NCBI RefSeq assembly: GCF_030009775.1
Contig: NZ_JASCTH010000026.1
Span: 19,299 to 83,298 of the forward strand
Direction of reading: 5' to 3'
Source of the DNA: Actinoplanes sandaracinus
GTDB taxonomy: Bacteria; Actinomycetota; Actinomycetes; Mycobacteriales; Micromonosporaceae
DNA: 64,000 nt
Positions within the stretch are counted from its first letter, which is position 1. Each line of letters opens with the position of its first letter. Below are positions 51,529-62,200 of the stretch, in pieces. The notes beneath the pieces are model-generated. The model made no database searches, was not told where the DNA came from, and was given only the letters and a program-made list of their open reading frames with translations. A program made the translations under genes and the position numbers.

Positions 51529-51856
51529 CCGGTTCCGGCCCTCTCAGTCCGGGCGGCCGTCGGTGGCCGGCTGCCCTCACGACCGTCGCGTCGACGCGGA
51601 TCATCGGCTTTCACCGGCTGCGGGTCACCGCTTCACCGATCCACTCCACCCGTTGCGGGCATCGGCTCCACCGACCCCCTCCACCGGCCCTTCACCCGGT
51701 TGCGGGCATCGGCTTCGCCAACCCGCTCCACCGTCCTTCCACCGGTTGCGGGTATCGGCGTTCACCAACCGCCAAGCCCGGCGTCCCAGCGCAGGCTCAA
51801 CGTCCCGGCACGGCAGTAGGAACGAGGCCAGCGCCCGCCAGGCCTACGAACGGCGG
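51529..51856. other. Intergenic stretch with degenerate repeats
   Basis: About 330 bases between the convergent DUF218 and SWIM genes. No gene and no clear terminator stem. The middle contains repeats (separate entry). Confidence 0.5.
51603..51770. repeat. Degenerate repeat, 4 copies
   Basis: Four copies of a core close to CCGGTTGCGGGCATCGGC, starting near 51615, 51650, 51697 and 51742. Spacing is 35-48 bp and is filled with TCCACC-rich sequence. Confidence 0.6.
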
Positions 51857-54667
51857 TCAGAGGAGGTCGGCGGCCAGGCCCACCCTCAGATAGGCGTCGA
51901 CCCAGGCGCGGCACGCCTCCGCGCCCGGGTCGGGGCCGAGACGCGCGGCCAGTTCGTCGAGGGCCGATGCCACCCGGTGCAGACCCACCCGGACTAGGGC
52001 TGACCTGCTGGAACGCAACCTCTCCGGGTAGGCGGAAGGCAGATGCGCCAGGCCGCTGTGTGCCGCCTCGGCCAGCACCGCACGGGCGGAAGCCACCGCC
52101 TCGGCCAGCGGGTCCGCGGCATCGTCCGCCGCGGAAACCCCCGACCAGGACCGCCCGGAGGCGGGATGGTCGCTGGTCGGCCCGGAAACGGCACTCTCGC
52201 CGGCAGCTTCCGCGGCGGGGCGGTAGCTGGTCGGCCCGGAGGCGGGAGGGTCACCGGTCGACCCGGAAGCGAGACGGTCACCGGTCGGCTCCGGGGCGAG
52301 ACGGCCGCCGGTCGGCTCCGGGGCGGGACGGCCGCCGGGCCCGGACGGCTTCGGTGCTGGGCGGTCCAGAGTGGCCGGGTCGGTCAGGTCGGGGACGATG
52401 GGCGGGCCGTCGGCGGCGATCGCGTAGGGGTCGATGACGACTCCGCCGCCGGTGCGGTGCACGCTGCCGGCCACGAACCGTGGCCGTCCTCGCCGCCCGT
52501 CGAACGCCGCCGCCACCGCGTCCAGTCGGCCCGGCGCTACGGCGGCATGGGTGGCGAGGACCGTCGCGGTGTTCCCGAGAGTGTCGCGGATGTCGACGGT
52601 GAGCCGCTGCGATCCGGGCGAGTAGTGGCTGTCACCCACTTCCGCGATCGCCAGGACACGAACCAGTTCGGCACGCACCCGGGCACGGACCGGCCGGGGT
52701 GGCATCGCGTCGAGTTCCGCGGCGAGGGCGGCATAGTCGCGGACCAGCAGGCCGGGAGGGAAGCCGTCCCAGGCGCCGCTCGAGACGGTGACGGTGGATT
52801 TCGCGACCCGGCCGGCGCTCAACCGCACCGCGCGGCTGGCGCTGCGGACCGCGGACTCGGTCACCAGGGCGCCACCTGCGACGGCCCCGACGGTCGTTCC
52901 GGCGATCCGCCTCCGGGACAGGGCAGGACCGTCGTCGGAGGTGGTCCACTGCCGGTGGGAGACGAGAACGACACCGCTGGCCGGCAAGCCATGGAAGATC
53001 TCGATACGCCGTTCGCCGTCGGCCCCGGTGACCCGGGCGCCGAGGCCGTCCAGGCGTACCCGGCGCAACGGCGTCTCGGCCGCCTCCTCGGAGCCGAGCA
53101 CCCGGGCACGAACCGCCGCCCCGTTGTCGGTGGTCACCGCACGATGCCGGGCGAAGAGCTCCGCGATCAGGTCGGCGAGCTGTTCCGGCGAGTAGCGAGC
53201 GCTGCGGTCCTGATACGCGGTGAGCTGGCCGGCGAGTTCGGTGGCGGTGTCGAGCGGCCACCGCAACCCGGCCCGTTCCAACTCGGCGAGACGGGCGGCG
53301 GCCATGCCTGCCAGCCCGGTGCCCGCGTGAACGGCACCGGCCCGCAGCACGTCGGCGGCGAACTCCACGACTGCTTCGAGGCCCGACCCGGCGGAGACGT
53401 CACCGCCCCGGGAGCCGCCCACGTCCACCACGCAGGCAGCGGCGTCGGGCTGCTGCTCGTCAGCGGTCCGGAACGCCCAGACGGCCAGGGCGATCACATC
53501 GTCACGGATGCCGGCCCGGGCATCGGTGTGCACATATCCGAGGTCGTGTGGCACCAGGAACCGCACTGTCGCCGCGGGCAACTCCACCACCGGCACCGGA
53601 CCGCGCCGGACCCGGGCCGTGTAGCCGGCCCGTTCCGCCCGCCGGGCCGCCGTGACGAGACGGGCACCGATGCGCGCCACCAGATCGTCGTCGGTGAACC
53701 CGCCGGGCGACCAGGCGACCCGATGGCCGGCCGTCGGTGCGGGCGCGGGCATCGAGCCGCCCGCCCCGGCGAGCACGACGTCGGCTTCGCCCGGCGCGAC
53801 TTTCGCCACCCCGGCCGGGCTCGGCTCACCAGCGAGCCGGCCGGCGACGCCCGGCAGATCACCGGAAGGCACGGCAGACCCGGGCTCAGCGACGGGAGCC
53901 GCCGACCGCTCCGGCCCAGCCACCTGACCAGCCGACCTTTCAGGCCCGGCGTCCCGCTCAGGTCCGGCGTCCCCCTCAGGCCCGGCGGAGTCCTCGGGTT
54001 CGGCGGCCCTCCCGGTCCCGGCCGCCTGCCCAGGCTCGGTTCCGGGTGCGATCGGCTGTCCGGGCTCGGTTCCGGGTGCGATCGGCTGTCCGGGCTCGGT
54101 CCCGGGTGCGATCAGCTGTCCGGGCTCGACCCCGAGTGCGGCCGACGCCCCTAGCCCGACGCCGGATGTGGCCGACGGACCAGGCCCGATGCCAGGTGCG
54201 GCCGGCTGTCCAGGCGTGGCGGCCTCGCCGGGCCCGGCGGCAGACGAGGCCGAACGCCCCGGAGCTGAATGCCCTGGCGGAGCCGAACGCCCTGGCGAGG
54301 CCGAATGTCCTGGTGGCGCCGCCTGATATGCCAGGATCAGGCCGAGCAGGTGGCGGCAGACACCCGTGGCCCCACACGAGCAGCGGCCCCGCTCCAGGCC
54401 GCCCTCCGGCAGGGTCGCCCGGACTCCGTCACCGAACTCGGCGACGACGGCGGAACCCTCCGCCGACAGCCGGGGCGCTTCCCGCTCGACCTCCCGGGTG
54501 GCTCTTTTCACCAGGCCGCGGTTGGTGAGCGCGGCCAGCGCGTCGCTGTCGAGCGACCGCAGGTCGAGCCGCACGGGCAGACCGCCCGTGGCAGCCTCTC
54601 CCCGGTCAGCCCCACCGGCGGCAGCTTCCATGATCACCCGCTCACCGGTCACCCGTTCAGTGGTCAC
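51857..54667 (-). CDS. SWIM zinc-finger protein of the five-gene MoxR/VWA operon
   Basis: 936 residues. The SWIM zinc site CxC...CxH is C96-x-C98 and C104-x-H106 (CSCGATGVCRHLLGL). Between about 115 and 290 is a Pro/Gly/Ala/Ser linker with tandem 10-residue EPGQPIAPGT units. The C-terminal ~600 residues are conserved-looking alpha/beta sequence without a named domain. The very end is helical. It matches E. coli YehQ in domain content (from memory). GTG 54667 overlaps the VWA stop by 4 bases. It is the last gene of the operon. SWIM domains bind DNA or protein (family knowledge); which applies here is unknown. Confidence 0.8.
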   Translation of the reverse strand: MTTERVTGERVIMEAAAGGADRGEAATGGLPVRLDLRSLDSDALAALTNRGLVKRATREVEREAPRLSAEGSAVVAEFGDGVRATLPEGGLERGRCSCGATGVCRHLLGLILAYQAAPPGHSASPGRSAPPGHSAPGRSASSAAGPGEAATPGQPAAPGIGPGPSATSGVGLGASAALGVEPGQLIAPGTEPGQPIAPGTEPGQPIAPGTEPGQAAGTGRAAEPEDSAGPEGDAGPERDAGPERSAGQVAGPERSAAPVAEPGSAVPSGDLPGVAGRLAGEPSPAGVAKVAPGEADVVLAGAGGSMPAPAPTAGHRVAWSPGGFTDDDLVARIGARLVTAARRAERAGYTARVRRGPVPVVELPAATVRFLVPHDLGYVHTDARAGIRDDVIALAVWAFRTADEQQPDAAACVVDVGGSRGGDVSAGSGLEAVVEFAADVLRAGAVHAGTGLAGMAAARLAELERAGLRWPLDTATELAGQLTAYQDRSARYSPEQLADLIAELFARHRAVTTDNGAAVRARVLGSEEAAETPLRRVRLDGLGARVTGADGERRIEIFHGLPASGVVLVSHRQWTTSDDGPALSRRRIAGTTVGAVAGGALVTESAVRSASRAVRLSAGRVAKSTVTVSSGAWDGFPPGLLVRDYAALAAELDAMPPRPVRARVRAELVRVLAIAEVGDSHYSPGSQRLTVDIRDTLGNTATVLATHAAVAPGRLDAVAAAFDGRRGRPRFVAGSVHRTGGGVVIDPYAIAADGPPIVPDLTDPATLDRPAPKPSGPGGRPAPEPTGGRLAPEPTGDRLASGSTGDPPASGPTSYRPAAEAAGESAVSGPTSDHPASGRSWSGVSAADDAADPLAEAVASARAVLAEAAHSGLAHLPSAYPERLRSSRSALVRVGLHRVASALDELAARLGPDPGAEACRAWVDAYLRVGLAADLL
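54031..54150. repeat. 30-bp in-frame tandem repeat in the SWIM gene
   Basis: Copies at 54031, 54061, 54091 and a diverged one at 54121, encoding EPGQPIAPGT on the minus strand. Confidence 0.88.
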
Positions 54668-55779
54668 CGGCCCACCCGCTCCGCGACGAAGGCCGCCAGC
54701 TCACCCGGCGTCATCGCGCCGACCCAGGCGCCGGCGTCGGCCAGTCGCTGCGCGCAGTCCCGGTCGTACGCCGGGTCCGCCTGCTCGTCGAGGGCCGCCA
54801 GCCCGAGCACGAGGGTGCCCTGCTCGACGAGTTCCCGCACGGTCCGCACCAGCACGGCCTCCGACCCACCCTCGAAGAAGTCGCTCACCACCGCGACGAT
54901 CGCCCGGCGTGGCTGCTCCACCAGTTGGGCCGCGTACCGGACCGCGCGCGCGATGTCGGTGCCGCCGCCGAGCCGCGTCTTCATCAGCAGTTCCACCGGA
55001 TCGCTGACGTCGGAGGTCAGGTCGACGACCTGGGTGTCGAAGGCGATCAGGTGGGTCCGCACGCCGGGCAGCCCCCACAGGCAGGCGGCCGTCACCGCCG
55101 AGTGGATCACCGATGACAGCATCGACCCCGACTGGTCCACGACGAGGATCACCTGCCACGGCGAGAGCTCCCGGCGGGTACGGGACGAGAAGTACGGCGT
55201 CTGGACATAGATGCGCTGCTCGTCGGGCCGGTAGTTGCCCAGGTTGGCGCGGATGGTGCGCCGGGCGTCGAAGTCGCGGGCCTGCTTGAAGCGGCTGGCC
55301 CGCCGGGACCGTGCCCCGGTGAAAGTCTGCCGCACCTCGGTGGCGAGCCGCTCCATCAGCTCACGGACCACCGCCTCGACGAGCCGCCGGGCCAGCCGCA
55401 GCACCTCGGGGTTCATCAGGTGCTTGGTGCGCAGCACCGCACGCAGCAGAGCCGGGTTCGGTTCGATCCGTTCCAGCACGCCGGGGTCGGTGACGATGTC
55501 GTCGATCTGGTATCGCTCCACGGCGTCTCGTTGGAGGCGCTCGATGGTCTCCTTCGGGAACAGCCGGGTGATGCCGTCGAGCCAGTCGACCGTGGTCAGC
55601 TGGGACGGCCCGGAGCCGCGGTCCCGCCGGATGTCGCGGCGGCCGAGTTCCTCGTCACGGCCGTAGAGCCACTCCAGGGCCGCGTCCCGCTGTGCCGACT
55701 CCCCGCCCAGCCCGCCGAGGCAGCCGGCGGCCGGTTCGCCCAGGATGAGCCGCCATCGTTCCAGGCTCACGTCGGTCAT
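54664..55779 (-). CDS. VWA-domain protein of the five-gene operon
   Basis: 371 residues. C-terminal von Willebrand A domain (about 205-371) with an intact metal-ion-dependent adhesion site: DQSGS at 215-219, the Thr in LGGGTDIARAV near 273 and the VVSDFFEGG Asp. The N-terminal ~200 residues are helical and basic (ARSRRASRFKQARDFDARRTIRANL). It corresponds to E. coli YehP (from memory). VWA proteins paired with MoxR ATPases act as substrate-recruiting partners, as in chelatases and RavA-ViaA. ATG overlaps the DUF5682 stop by 4 bases and its stop overlaps the SWIM gene. Confidence 0.88.
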   Translation of the reverse strand: MTDVSLERWRLILGEPAAGCLGGLGGESAQRDAALEWLYGRDEELGRRDIRRDRGSGPSQLTTVDWLDGITRLFPKETIERLQRDAVERYQIDDIVTDPGVLERIEPNPALLRAVLRTKHLMNPEVLRLARRLVEAVVRELMERLATEVRQTFTGARSRRASRFKQARDFDARRTIRANLGNYRPDEQRIYVQTPYFSSRTRRELSPWQVILVVDQSGSMLSSVIHSAVTAACLWGLPGVRTHLIAFDTQVVDLTSDVSDPVELLMKTRLGGGTDIARAVRYAAQLVEQPRRAIVAVVSDFFEGGSEAVLVRTVRELVEQGTLVLGLAALDEQADPAYDRDCAQRLADAGAWVGAMTPGELAAFVAERVGR

Positions 55780-58097
55780 CCGGACTCCTCCGCGCTGATC
55801 AGCCCGGCACTCGCCAGTCGCTGCTCGATCATCTCGTCTAGGGCCATCCCGGCGGCCACCGTCTCCGCGCCGACGGTCACCCGGAGCAGGTCACGGCCGG
55901 AGCCGCCCAGCCCGCGCCGGGCCAGCAGCCGCTCGCCGATCGTCTCCCGTTCCCGGGGCGGGAAGTACGTGAAGGCCTGCCGCAGCGCGGGCAGCGCGAA
56001 CAGGAAGTCGTCGGCGCCGAGCCCTCCGATCAGGTCGTCGAGCAGGGTGAGGATGCCGGCGGGCGCGAGCACCGGCTCGCGGGCCACTGCGAACAGCCCG
56101 GACAGCCAGTCCCCGGCCGTCCCGCCCGCGAAGGCGCCACGCACGGCCTGCGCCGGGTCCGGGAACAGGCCCGGGGGCGCGGTCTCGTCGAGCAGGGAAC
56201 GGCCCAGACCGAAGAAGGCGCCACGCAGATCGGGCGGCGCGGCGCGGTCGGCCGCGATCCGGCCGGCGACCTCGACCGCGGAGGTACGGTCCACGCCCAC
56301 CCCCGCCGCGTGCACCACGGCGTCACGCACCGCCACGACCGCCGCGATCCGGGCACGGTCCGCCGGCGCCCCCGGCGCGTGCCAGCCCTCGGCCAGCCAG
56401 AGGATCCGCCGGCTGGCGGCCGCCACCACCACGCCGAGGGCGGCGCTGCCCGCGGTGCCGAGCAGCCGGTCGTGCCGCCACAGTGCCAGGGTGACCGCGA
56501 GCACCCGGCCGAGAACGGGCAGGTCGGTCGCCGTGGCCACACCGCGTTCGAGCCGCCCGGGCACGTCTGATCCGAGGTCGGTGAACCCGCACAGTGCCGC
56601 GTCGAACAGCGCGTCCGCGAGCGCGCCCAGGTCGCCGCCGGCCCCGCCGATACGCTGGGCGATCCGGGCCGCGGCTGCCGCTTCCAGGGTCGGGCCGTAC
56701 CCGCCGGCCTCGATCAGGGCGGCCAGCCGGTGCTCGTGCCGCCGGACCGTCCACTGCTCGCGCAGCACCGGGTCGATCCCGGTGGCCGGGCCGGAGTCAC
56801 GCCGGAATCCCGGTATGTCGAGCACCCGAACCCGGTGCAGGATCCGGCTGACCGCCCGGTCGCGCGGATCGGTCAGGTCGACGGTGGGCTCGCCCGCCCG
56901 GTCCAGGCCGTGGCGTTCGAGCTCGATCGTGGCCGAGTGCACCAGCGGTGGCAGCGGCGTGTCCGGGTGCAGCCGGCCGACCCGCTCCCCGCTGAGCGCG
57001 GCGGTCATCTCCACCACCGCCGGATGCTGCCCGGCTGTGACGACGCCCCGCACCGCCCACGGCAGAGGCACGTCGAGTGCTTCGTTGACCAGGGCGCCGG
57101 CCAGCCCGTCGAGCACGTCGACCCGGGCGGGATGGGTGTGGCCGCGCAGCCGGGCGAGGGCTTCCGCCGCGGTGCGCGCCGCGATCAGGTCGGCTGTGGA
57201 GACCGGCTGGCCGCGTTTCCGCAGGCGCCCGGCAACGGCGGTGACCAGATGACGCGCTGCTTCCTCGGGTCCGCTCTCCCAGAGCCGCTGGTAGTACTCG
57301 GGCGACGGCATCCCGGATTGGTAGCCGCCGAACGCGTCAAGCCGCCGGAACGAGTACGGCACCAGGTAGCTTCCGGCGGTCGCTTCGGCCGGCGGCTGCG
57401 GGATCTCCGGCCAGCCCGAGGCGCCGGCCGGGGCGTCCGCGAGACCGCCCGAGGAGGGCTCGGCGACGAGCCGGAGCAGCGCGGGCCGGTGAAAGCCGCC
57501 GACCACCACGACGACCGGCCGGTCTCCCGCCTCGGCGCGGGCGGCCCGGATCCACCGGGCCATGTAGGCCTCCCGGGCGGTGTCGGGCTCCCCCGCCGCG
57601 GATTCGCCCCGGATGACGTCGAAATATGCCGACAGCCGATCGGAAACCCCGTCGGCGGGGCACATCTCGATGACGTGGTCCCAGAGGGCGTCGCTGTTGT
57701 CCACCCCGAACTCGGCGCACAGCCGCTCCACCGCCTCGGCATAGCGCAGTTCCGCGTCCGCGTAGCGGTTGTCCCGGTCGGCGAACGCCTCGTGCCACGC
57801 CGGCAGGTCGATGAACCGCAGCTGGGCCCCACTCTCGCTGCCGGCGCGCAGCGCCTCCCACTCCGGTGAGTACTCACAGAAGGGCGCCCACGACCCATGC
57901 CGCCGGCGATCGTCGAGGTAGCTGGTGAAGATCGCCACCGGCAGTTCGTGCCCGAGCAGCATCTCGCCGATCCGCTCGTTCATGTCGGCCGGACCCTCGA
58001 TCAGCACGAAGGCCGGCCGCAGGGCGGCGATGGTCGAGCCGACCAGGCGGGCGCAGGCGGGGCTGTGGTGCCGGACCCCGATGACGGTGAGGCTCAT
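55776..58097 (-). CDS. DUF5682-family protein of the five-gene operon
   Basis: 773 residues, function unknown. The N-terminal ~250 residues carry GVRHHSPAC (7-15) and VLIEGPADMNERI (31-43), then VAIFTSYLDDR, FCEYSPEWEAL and a VVVVVGGFHRPAL strand. The paired His and Glu motifs resemble the GxxH and E motifs of the TraB/EreA/TIKI enzyme superfamily (my inference). The remainder is helical, with a SLLDETAPPGLFPDP element. It corresponds to E. coli YehM (from memory). ATG 58097 overlaps the AAA gene stop (ATGA); a longer frame to 58157 is rejected for that reason. Confidence 0.8.
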   Translation of the reverse strand: MSLTVIGVRHHSPACARLVGSTIAALRPAFVLIEGPADMNERIGEMLLGHELPVAIFTSYLDDRRRHGSWAPFCEYSPEWEALRAGSESGAQLRFIDLPAWHEAFADRDNRYADAELRYAEAVERLCAEFGVDNSDALWDHVIEMCPADGVSDRLSAYFDVIRGESAAGEPDTAREAYMARWIRAARAEAGDRPVVVVVGGFHRPALLRLVAEPSSGGLADAPAGASGWPEIPQPPAEATAGSYLVPYSFRRLDAFGGYQSGMPSPEYYQRLWESGPEEAARHLVTAVAGRLRKRGQPVSTADLIAARTAAEALARLRGHTHPARVDVLDGLAGALVNEALDVPLPWAVRGVVTAGQHPAVVEMTAALSGERVGRLHPDTPLPPLVHSATIELERHGLDRAGEPTVDLTDPRDRAVSRILHRVRVLDIPGFRRDSGPATGIDPVLREQWTVRRHEHRLAALIEAGGYGPTLEAAAAARIAQRIGGAGGDLGALADALFDAALCGFTDLGSDVPGRLERGVATATDLPVLGRVLAVTLALWRHDRLLGTAGSAALGVVVAAASRRILWLAEGWHAPGAPADRARIAAVVAVRDAVVHAAGVGVDRTSAVEVAGRIAADRAAPPDLRGAFFGLGRSLLDETAPPGLFPDPAQAVRGAFAGGTAGDWLSGLFAVAREPVLAPAGILTLLDDLIGGLGADDFLFALPALRQAFTYFPPRERETIGERLLARRGLGGSGRDLLRVTVGAETVAAGMALDEMIEQRLASAGLISAEESG

Positions 58098-59209
58098 CCG
58101 CCCGGCAGTTCCCGGCGGGCGTCGCGCAGCTCGCGCCACTGTGGGCCGGTTCGCCACGCGGTCTGCCGCTCCAGATAGCGGCGCAGTTTCGCAAGGTCTT
58201 CCGGGCTGTCCTTGGCGGCCGTCCCGGCGAGGCAGGAGACCAGGTCGGTGGTGGTCCCGGCGGCGCCGCGCAGGAACCAGCCGCGCAGCCCGACGGCGTG
58301 CGCGACCGAGACCGCCTCGGCGGTGCTCATCACCGAGGACAGGCGCTCCATCTCGTCGCCTCGCGCGGTGCGACCCGCACGCAGCTCGCGGAAGGCCGTG
58401 ACCAGCACTTCGAGCACGTCACGCCGTGGTGGCGCGGTCACCCCGGAGCGCCGCAGCAGAGCCCCCGCCTCCGCCTCGACCAGTGCCAGCTCGGTGTCGA
58501 AGTCAGCGATCGGGAAGACCGTCTCGAAGTTGAAGCGCCGTTTCAGCGCCGAACTCATGTCGTTGACGCCGCGGTCGCGGGTGTTCGCCGTGGCGATGAT
58601 GTTGAAGCCCTCGCGGGCGAACACCATGCCGGCGTCACCCGGCAGCTCCGGCACCGCGAGGACCCGGTCGGAGAGCGGGGAGAGCAGGCAGTCCTGCACT
58701 TCCAGGGGACAGCGGGTGATCTCCTCGAACCGGACGGCCTTGCCGTGCGCCATGCCGCGCAGCAGCGGCGCGGGAACGAGGGATCGCTCGGTGGGGCCCT
58801 CGGCGACGAGCAGCGCGTAGTTCCACGAGTACTTGATCTGGTCTTCGGTGGTGGCCGCGCCGCCCTGGATGGTCAGCGTCGAATCGCCGCTCACCGCGGC
58901 CGCGAGCAGTTCGGAGAGCAGTGATTTCGCGGTGCCGGGCTCGCCCACCAGCAGCAGCCCGCGGCTGGTGGCGAGACTGACCAGAGCCCGGTCGATCAGC
59001 GACGGGTCGCCGACGAACTTGCGGGAGACGCAGAGTTCCTCGTCGCCGACGATGAAGGCACGGGCAGCCCGCAGACTGAGCGCCCAGCCCGGCGGGGTCG
59101 GGGCGTCATCGGCGGCCCGGAGCCGGGCCAACTCGTCGGCGTGGCGCACCTCGGCGGGCGGCCGCTGCACCTGCGACGGCGTGGCCGCGGGAGTGGCGGT
59201 AGCGGTCAC
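58094..59209 (-). CDS. MoxR-type AAA+ ATPase of the five-gene operon
   Basis: 371 residues. Walker A GEPGTAKS (89-96), Walker B VRFEE (159-163), sensor 1 ATANT (206-210) followed by RDRGVNDMSSALKRRFNFE with the arginine-finger region. The helix-2 insert region typical of MoxR (IKYSWNYALLV...ERSLVPAPLLRG) is present. Comparable to E. coli YehL (from memory). It probably works as a hexameric remodelling motor with the VWA protein. GTG 59209 overlaps the DUF4132 stop by 4 bases. Confidence 0.9.
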   Translation of the reverse strand: MTATATPAATPSQVQRPPAEVRHADELARLRAADDAPTPPGWALSLRAARAFIVGDEELCVSRKFVGDPSLIDRALVSLATSRGLLLVGEPGTAKSLLSELLAAAVSGDSTLTIQGGAATTEDQIKYSWNYALLVAEGPTERSLVPAPLLRGMAHGKAVRFEEITRCPLEVQDCLLSPLSDRVLAVPELPGDAGMVFAREGFNIIATANTRDRGVNDMSSALKRRFNFETVFPIADFDTELALVEAEAGALLRRSGVTAPPRRDVLEVLVTAFRELRAGRTARGDEMERLSSVMSTAEAVSVAHAVGLRGWFLRGAAGTTTDLVSCLAGTAAKDSPEDLAKLRRYLERQTAWRTGPQWRELRDARRELPGG

Positions 59210-62200
59210 GGAAGCACCTCGGTCAGTTCGCGCAGCGTCTCGGCCGCGGTGATCGGGTCGAGTTCATCGACGCGGTCGGCCTGGTCCTTGCGGAACCAGT
59301 GGTGTTCGGTCGAGGGCGCCACCCAGAGGGCCTCGACCGTCTGGTCGCCCAGCACGTCGACGGCGCCGACCGCGATGCCCGGGTCGAGGGCCAGGACCAG
59401 GTGCAGACCGCCCGGGACGTCACGTTCGAACCAGCCCTGCACACCGCCGTCCTGCGGGGCGCCGCGGCGCCAGCCCCGCCGCTCCAGCCCGAGCAGCGTG
59501 GTGCTCGGCGCCGTCCGCCCCACGAACGCGGCGGCCCGCGCCGGGGTGAGCGGCTCGACGCCGCGCCCGAGCTGGGGGAACGGTTGCAGGATCTCGTAGT
59601 CGGCGAAGATCTCGCCCCAGGCGGCCAGGTCGCCGCCGAGGTGCAGCGGGTGGGCGATCCCCACCTGCTCGGTGTCGCCGAGGGTGACGGTGTCGTCGGT
59701 GACGCCGGCGAGGCTGTGGTCCTCGGCCAGGCGCAGCCCGCCGGCCGGTCGCCCGGCGTCGTCGAAGCGCACCCAGACGAGCCGCCGGACCAGGTGGCGC
59801 AGCAGCGGGTGGGCGGCGAGGAACTGCCCGAAGGCGGCGCCGGTCCACCGCCGCTGATCGACCATGGCCCGCTCCAGGCGGCGCACCTGGTCGGCGGCGA
59901 TCGCCCGGACGTCCTTCTTCAGGGCGGCGAATCGCGCGTACGACTCCGGCGCCAGCACCGGATCGTCCTGCGCGCCCGGCTTGGGCAGTGCCTTGAGCCG
60001 CTTGCCCGACCCGTCCGCCACGAACGGCTTGAGCTGCTCGTCGAAGCCCACCGTGAAGGTGCGCCGACCGTAGTCGAGCACCATGCTGCCGGCGGCGTCC
60101 AGCCCGAGGTCGGGCACGAGACGGTCGGCCAGCTCGTCGGAGGTAAGGCCGAGCTCCGCCGCCAACTCGGCGATCTTGTCCACCGCCCGGTCCTTGAGCC
60201 CGCGGAACTTGACCTTCTGCGCGATGCCGTTGAGGTACATCAGGGCGACGTCGGTGCCGATCGCGGCAAGCACGTCGAGGCCGGCGACCGCACGGGCATG
60301 ACCGCCCTCCCCGGGCCAGGCCCGGATCACCGGGGCCAGCCGCCGGACCGTCTCGTCGTCGCCGAACACGCCGAGCGCGCCGAACGCCCAGCCCTGCTTG
60401 GCCGGATGCCCCGCCTCACGCCACCGCCCGAACAGCGCCCAGGCGAACTCGGCCAGGTCACCCGCCTCACACTCGGCGGCCGCCGTGGTCAGGCCGGGAT
60501 AGACCCCGTCGGCCCGGGAGACGGCCAGCATGGTGAGCAGGTGCCGGACCGCCTCGACGGGCAGCGCGCCACGGCCGCCGGTGAGCCGCACCGGGGGCAG
60601 CACCGCCGGGTTCGCCCAGTCCGGGAGCGTGGGCATCGTCCTGGGCAGGATGGTCAGCGGGTCGACGGCCAGCACCTCCTCGACCGCCGCGACGGCCGGC
60701 GCGCCGAACTCCGCCGCGGCGGCGAGCACCACGTCACGGGGAAGGACACGGAGGGCGGCCTCGGCGTCGGAGCGGGACTGACCGGCTCTGCCCACCCCGG
60801 CCGGGATCAGAGCCCGGGCGGCGAACGCGGTGTGCCGGGCGAACCAGGCCGTGGCCGTCGGCCGGACCGAGCGCGACCGGGCGTGCCAGCCCGCCATCAG
60901 CATGGCCACCGCCGGCGAGACGACCGGCGCCAGTAGCGGTGCGGCCGCGACCGGCGCGCGGCGGGCGGCGTCTGTCAACGGCGCGACCGCCTCGGTCCCG
61001 TAGCGGGCGAGCAGTTCCTGGCCCCAGTCGCCGATGTCCCACGTGTCGGAAGGCCGCCAGGCCGCCACCCGGGGAAGGGTCAACTCGTCCGGCCCGCTCA
61101 GGAAGAACTCCTTCTCGTCCCAGCCGGTCGACGCGTGGGTGCCGAGATTCTGCACGATCGGCGCCCAGTCCCTGGTGCCGCCGTGGCGGGCCGCCCAGGA
61201 TCCGTCGCCCCACGTCTCCCGCTCCCCCGGCGCCCACTCCACCCGGACCTCGTCCGCGCTGCTCAGCCCGGTGACGACGAGCGGCTTGCGGGCCACCGGA
61301 GCGAGCCACGGCGGACTCACCGGGATGGGCGGCAGGTCGCCGGGGGCGGCCAGGCCGGAGTCGGCCTCGGCGAGCACGGCGTGCGCGGCGTCGAACCGGT
61401 CGGCGGCCGGCCCGGCGAGCAGCGGGCGGACCTCGGCGGCCACCGCCCGGTGGTTGACCAGGTGGTCGCGCAGCAGACGCTCCGCGGCCGGCGCCTCGGC
61501 CAGCAGGCGCAGCGCCCGCGCCGGGGCACGGCCGGCCGCGTCGGCCAGAGCGGGAGGCACGTCCTGGTGGTCGATGCGCTCCAGCAGGGCGGTGAACGCC
61601 TCGTCGCCGCCGATCGCGGAGAGCAGCGAGAGCAGCCTCTTACGGCCTTTGGCGTCGGCTGTCGGCGCGTCGAGCCAGCGGGTGAGCGCGGGCGCCGCCG
61701 CCGGGCCCAGGGTGGCCGCGAAGGTGTAGACCCGCTCGTTCTCACACAGCGCCGCCCACGGCTCGATCTGCTCGGCGAGGCGGGACGCGAACGGCTCGCC
61801 CGCCACCGTGAGCAGGAGCCCTTTCAGGAACTCGCGGCCACCCATCGCCAGGAGCGCGGCGCAGATCTCGTCGGCCCACACCGCCTCGTCGGGCGCCATC
61901 ACCGAAGCGACCGCCCGCTGCACCAGCGAGGGGCCGCGCACCGCGCCCAGAGCGGCGACCACCTCCGCATACTCCCCGGCGGAGGTGGCCACGATCGCGC
62001 GACGCAGGTGGTAGGCCATCCGGATGGCCGTCCCGGCGATGAGTCCGCCGGCATCGCCGTCGGGCACGGCACGGGTGATCGCTGCGCCGACCGGGGACGA
62101 TCCGAAATAGAGCGCGGCGAGCTCGGCGGTGGCCGCCGCCGCGAAGGGCAGGCCGTGCCGGGAGCGCCAGTGGTCCGCGAACGCGGCCAGCTCATCCCGG

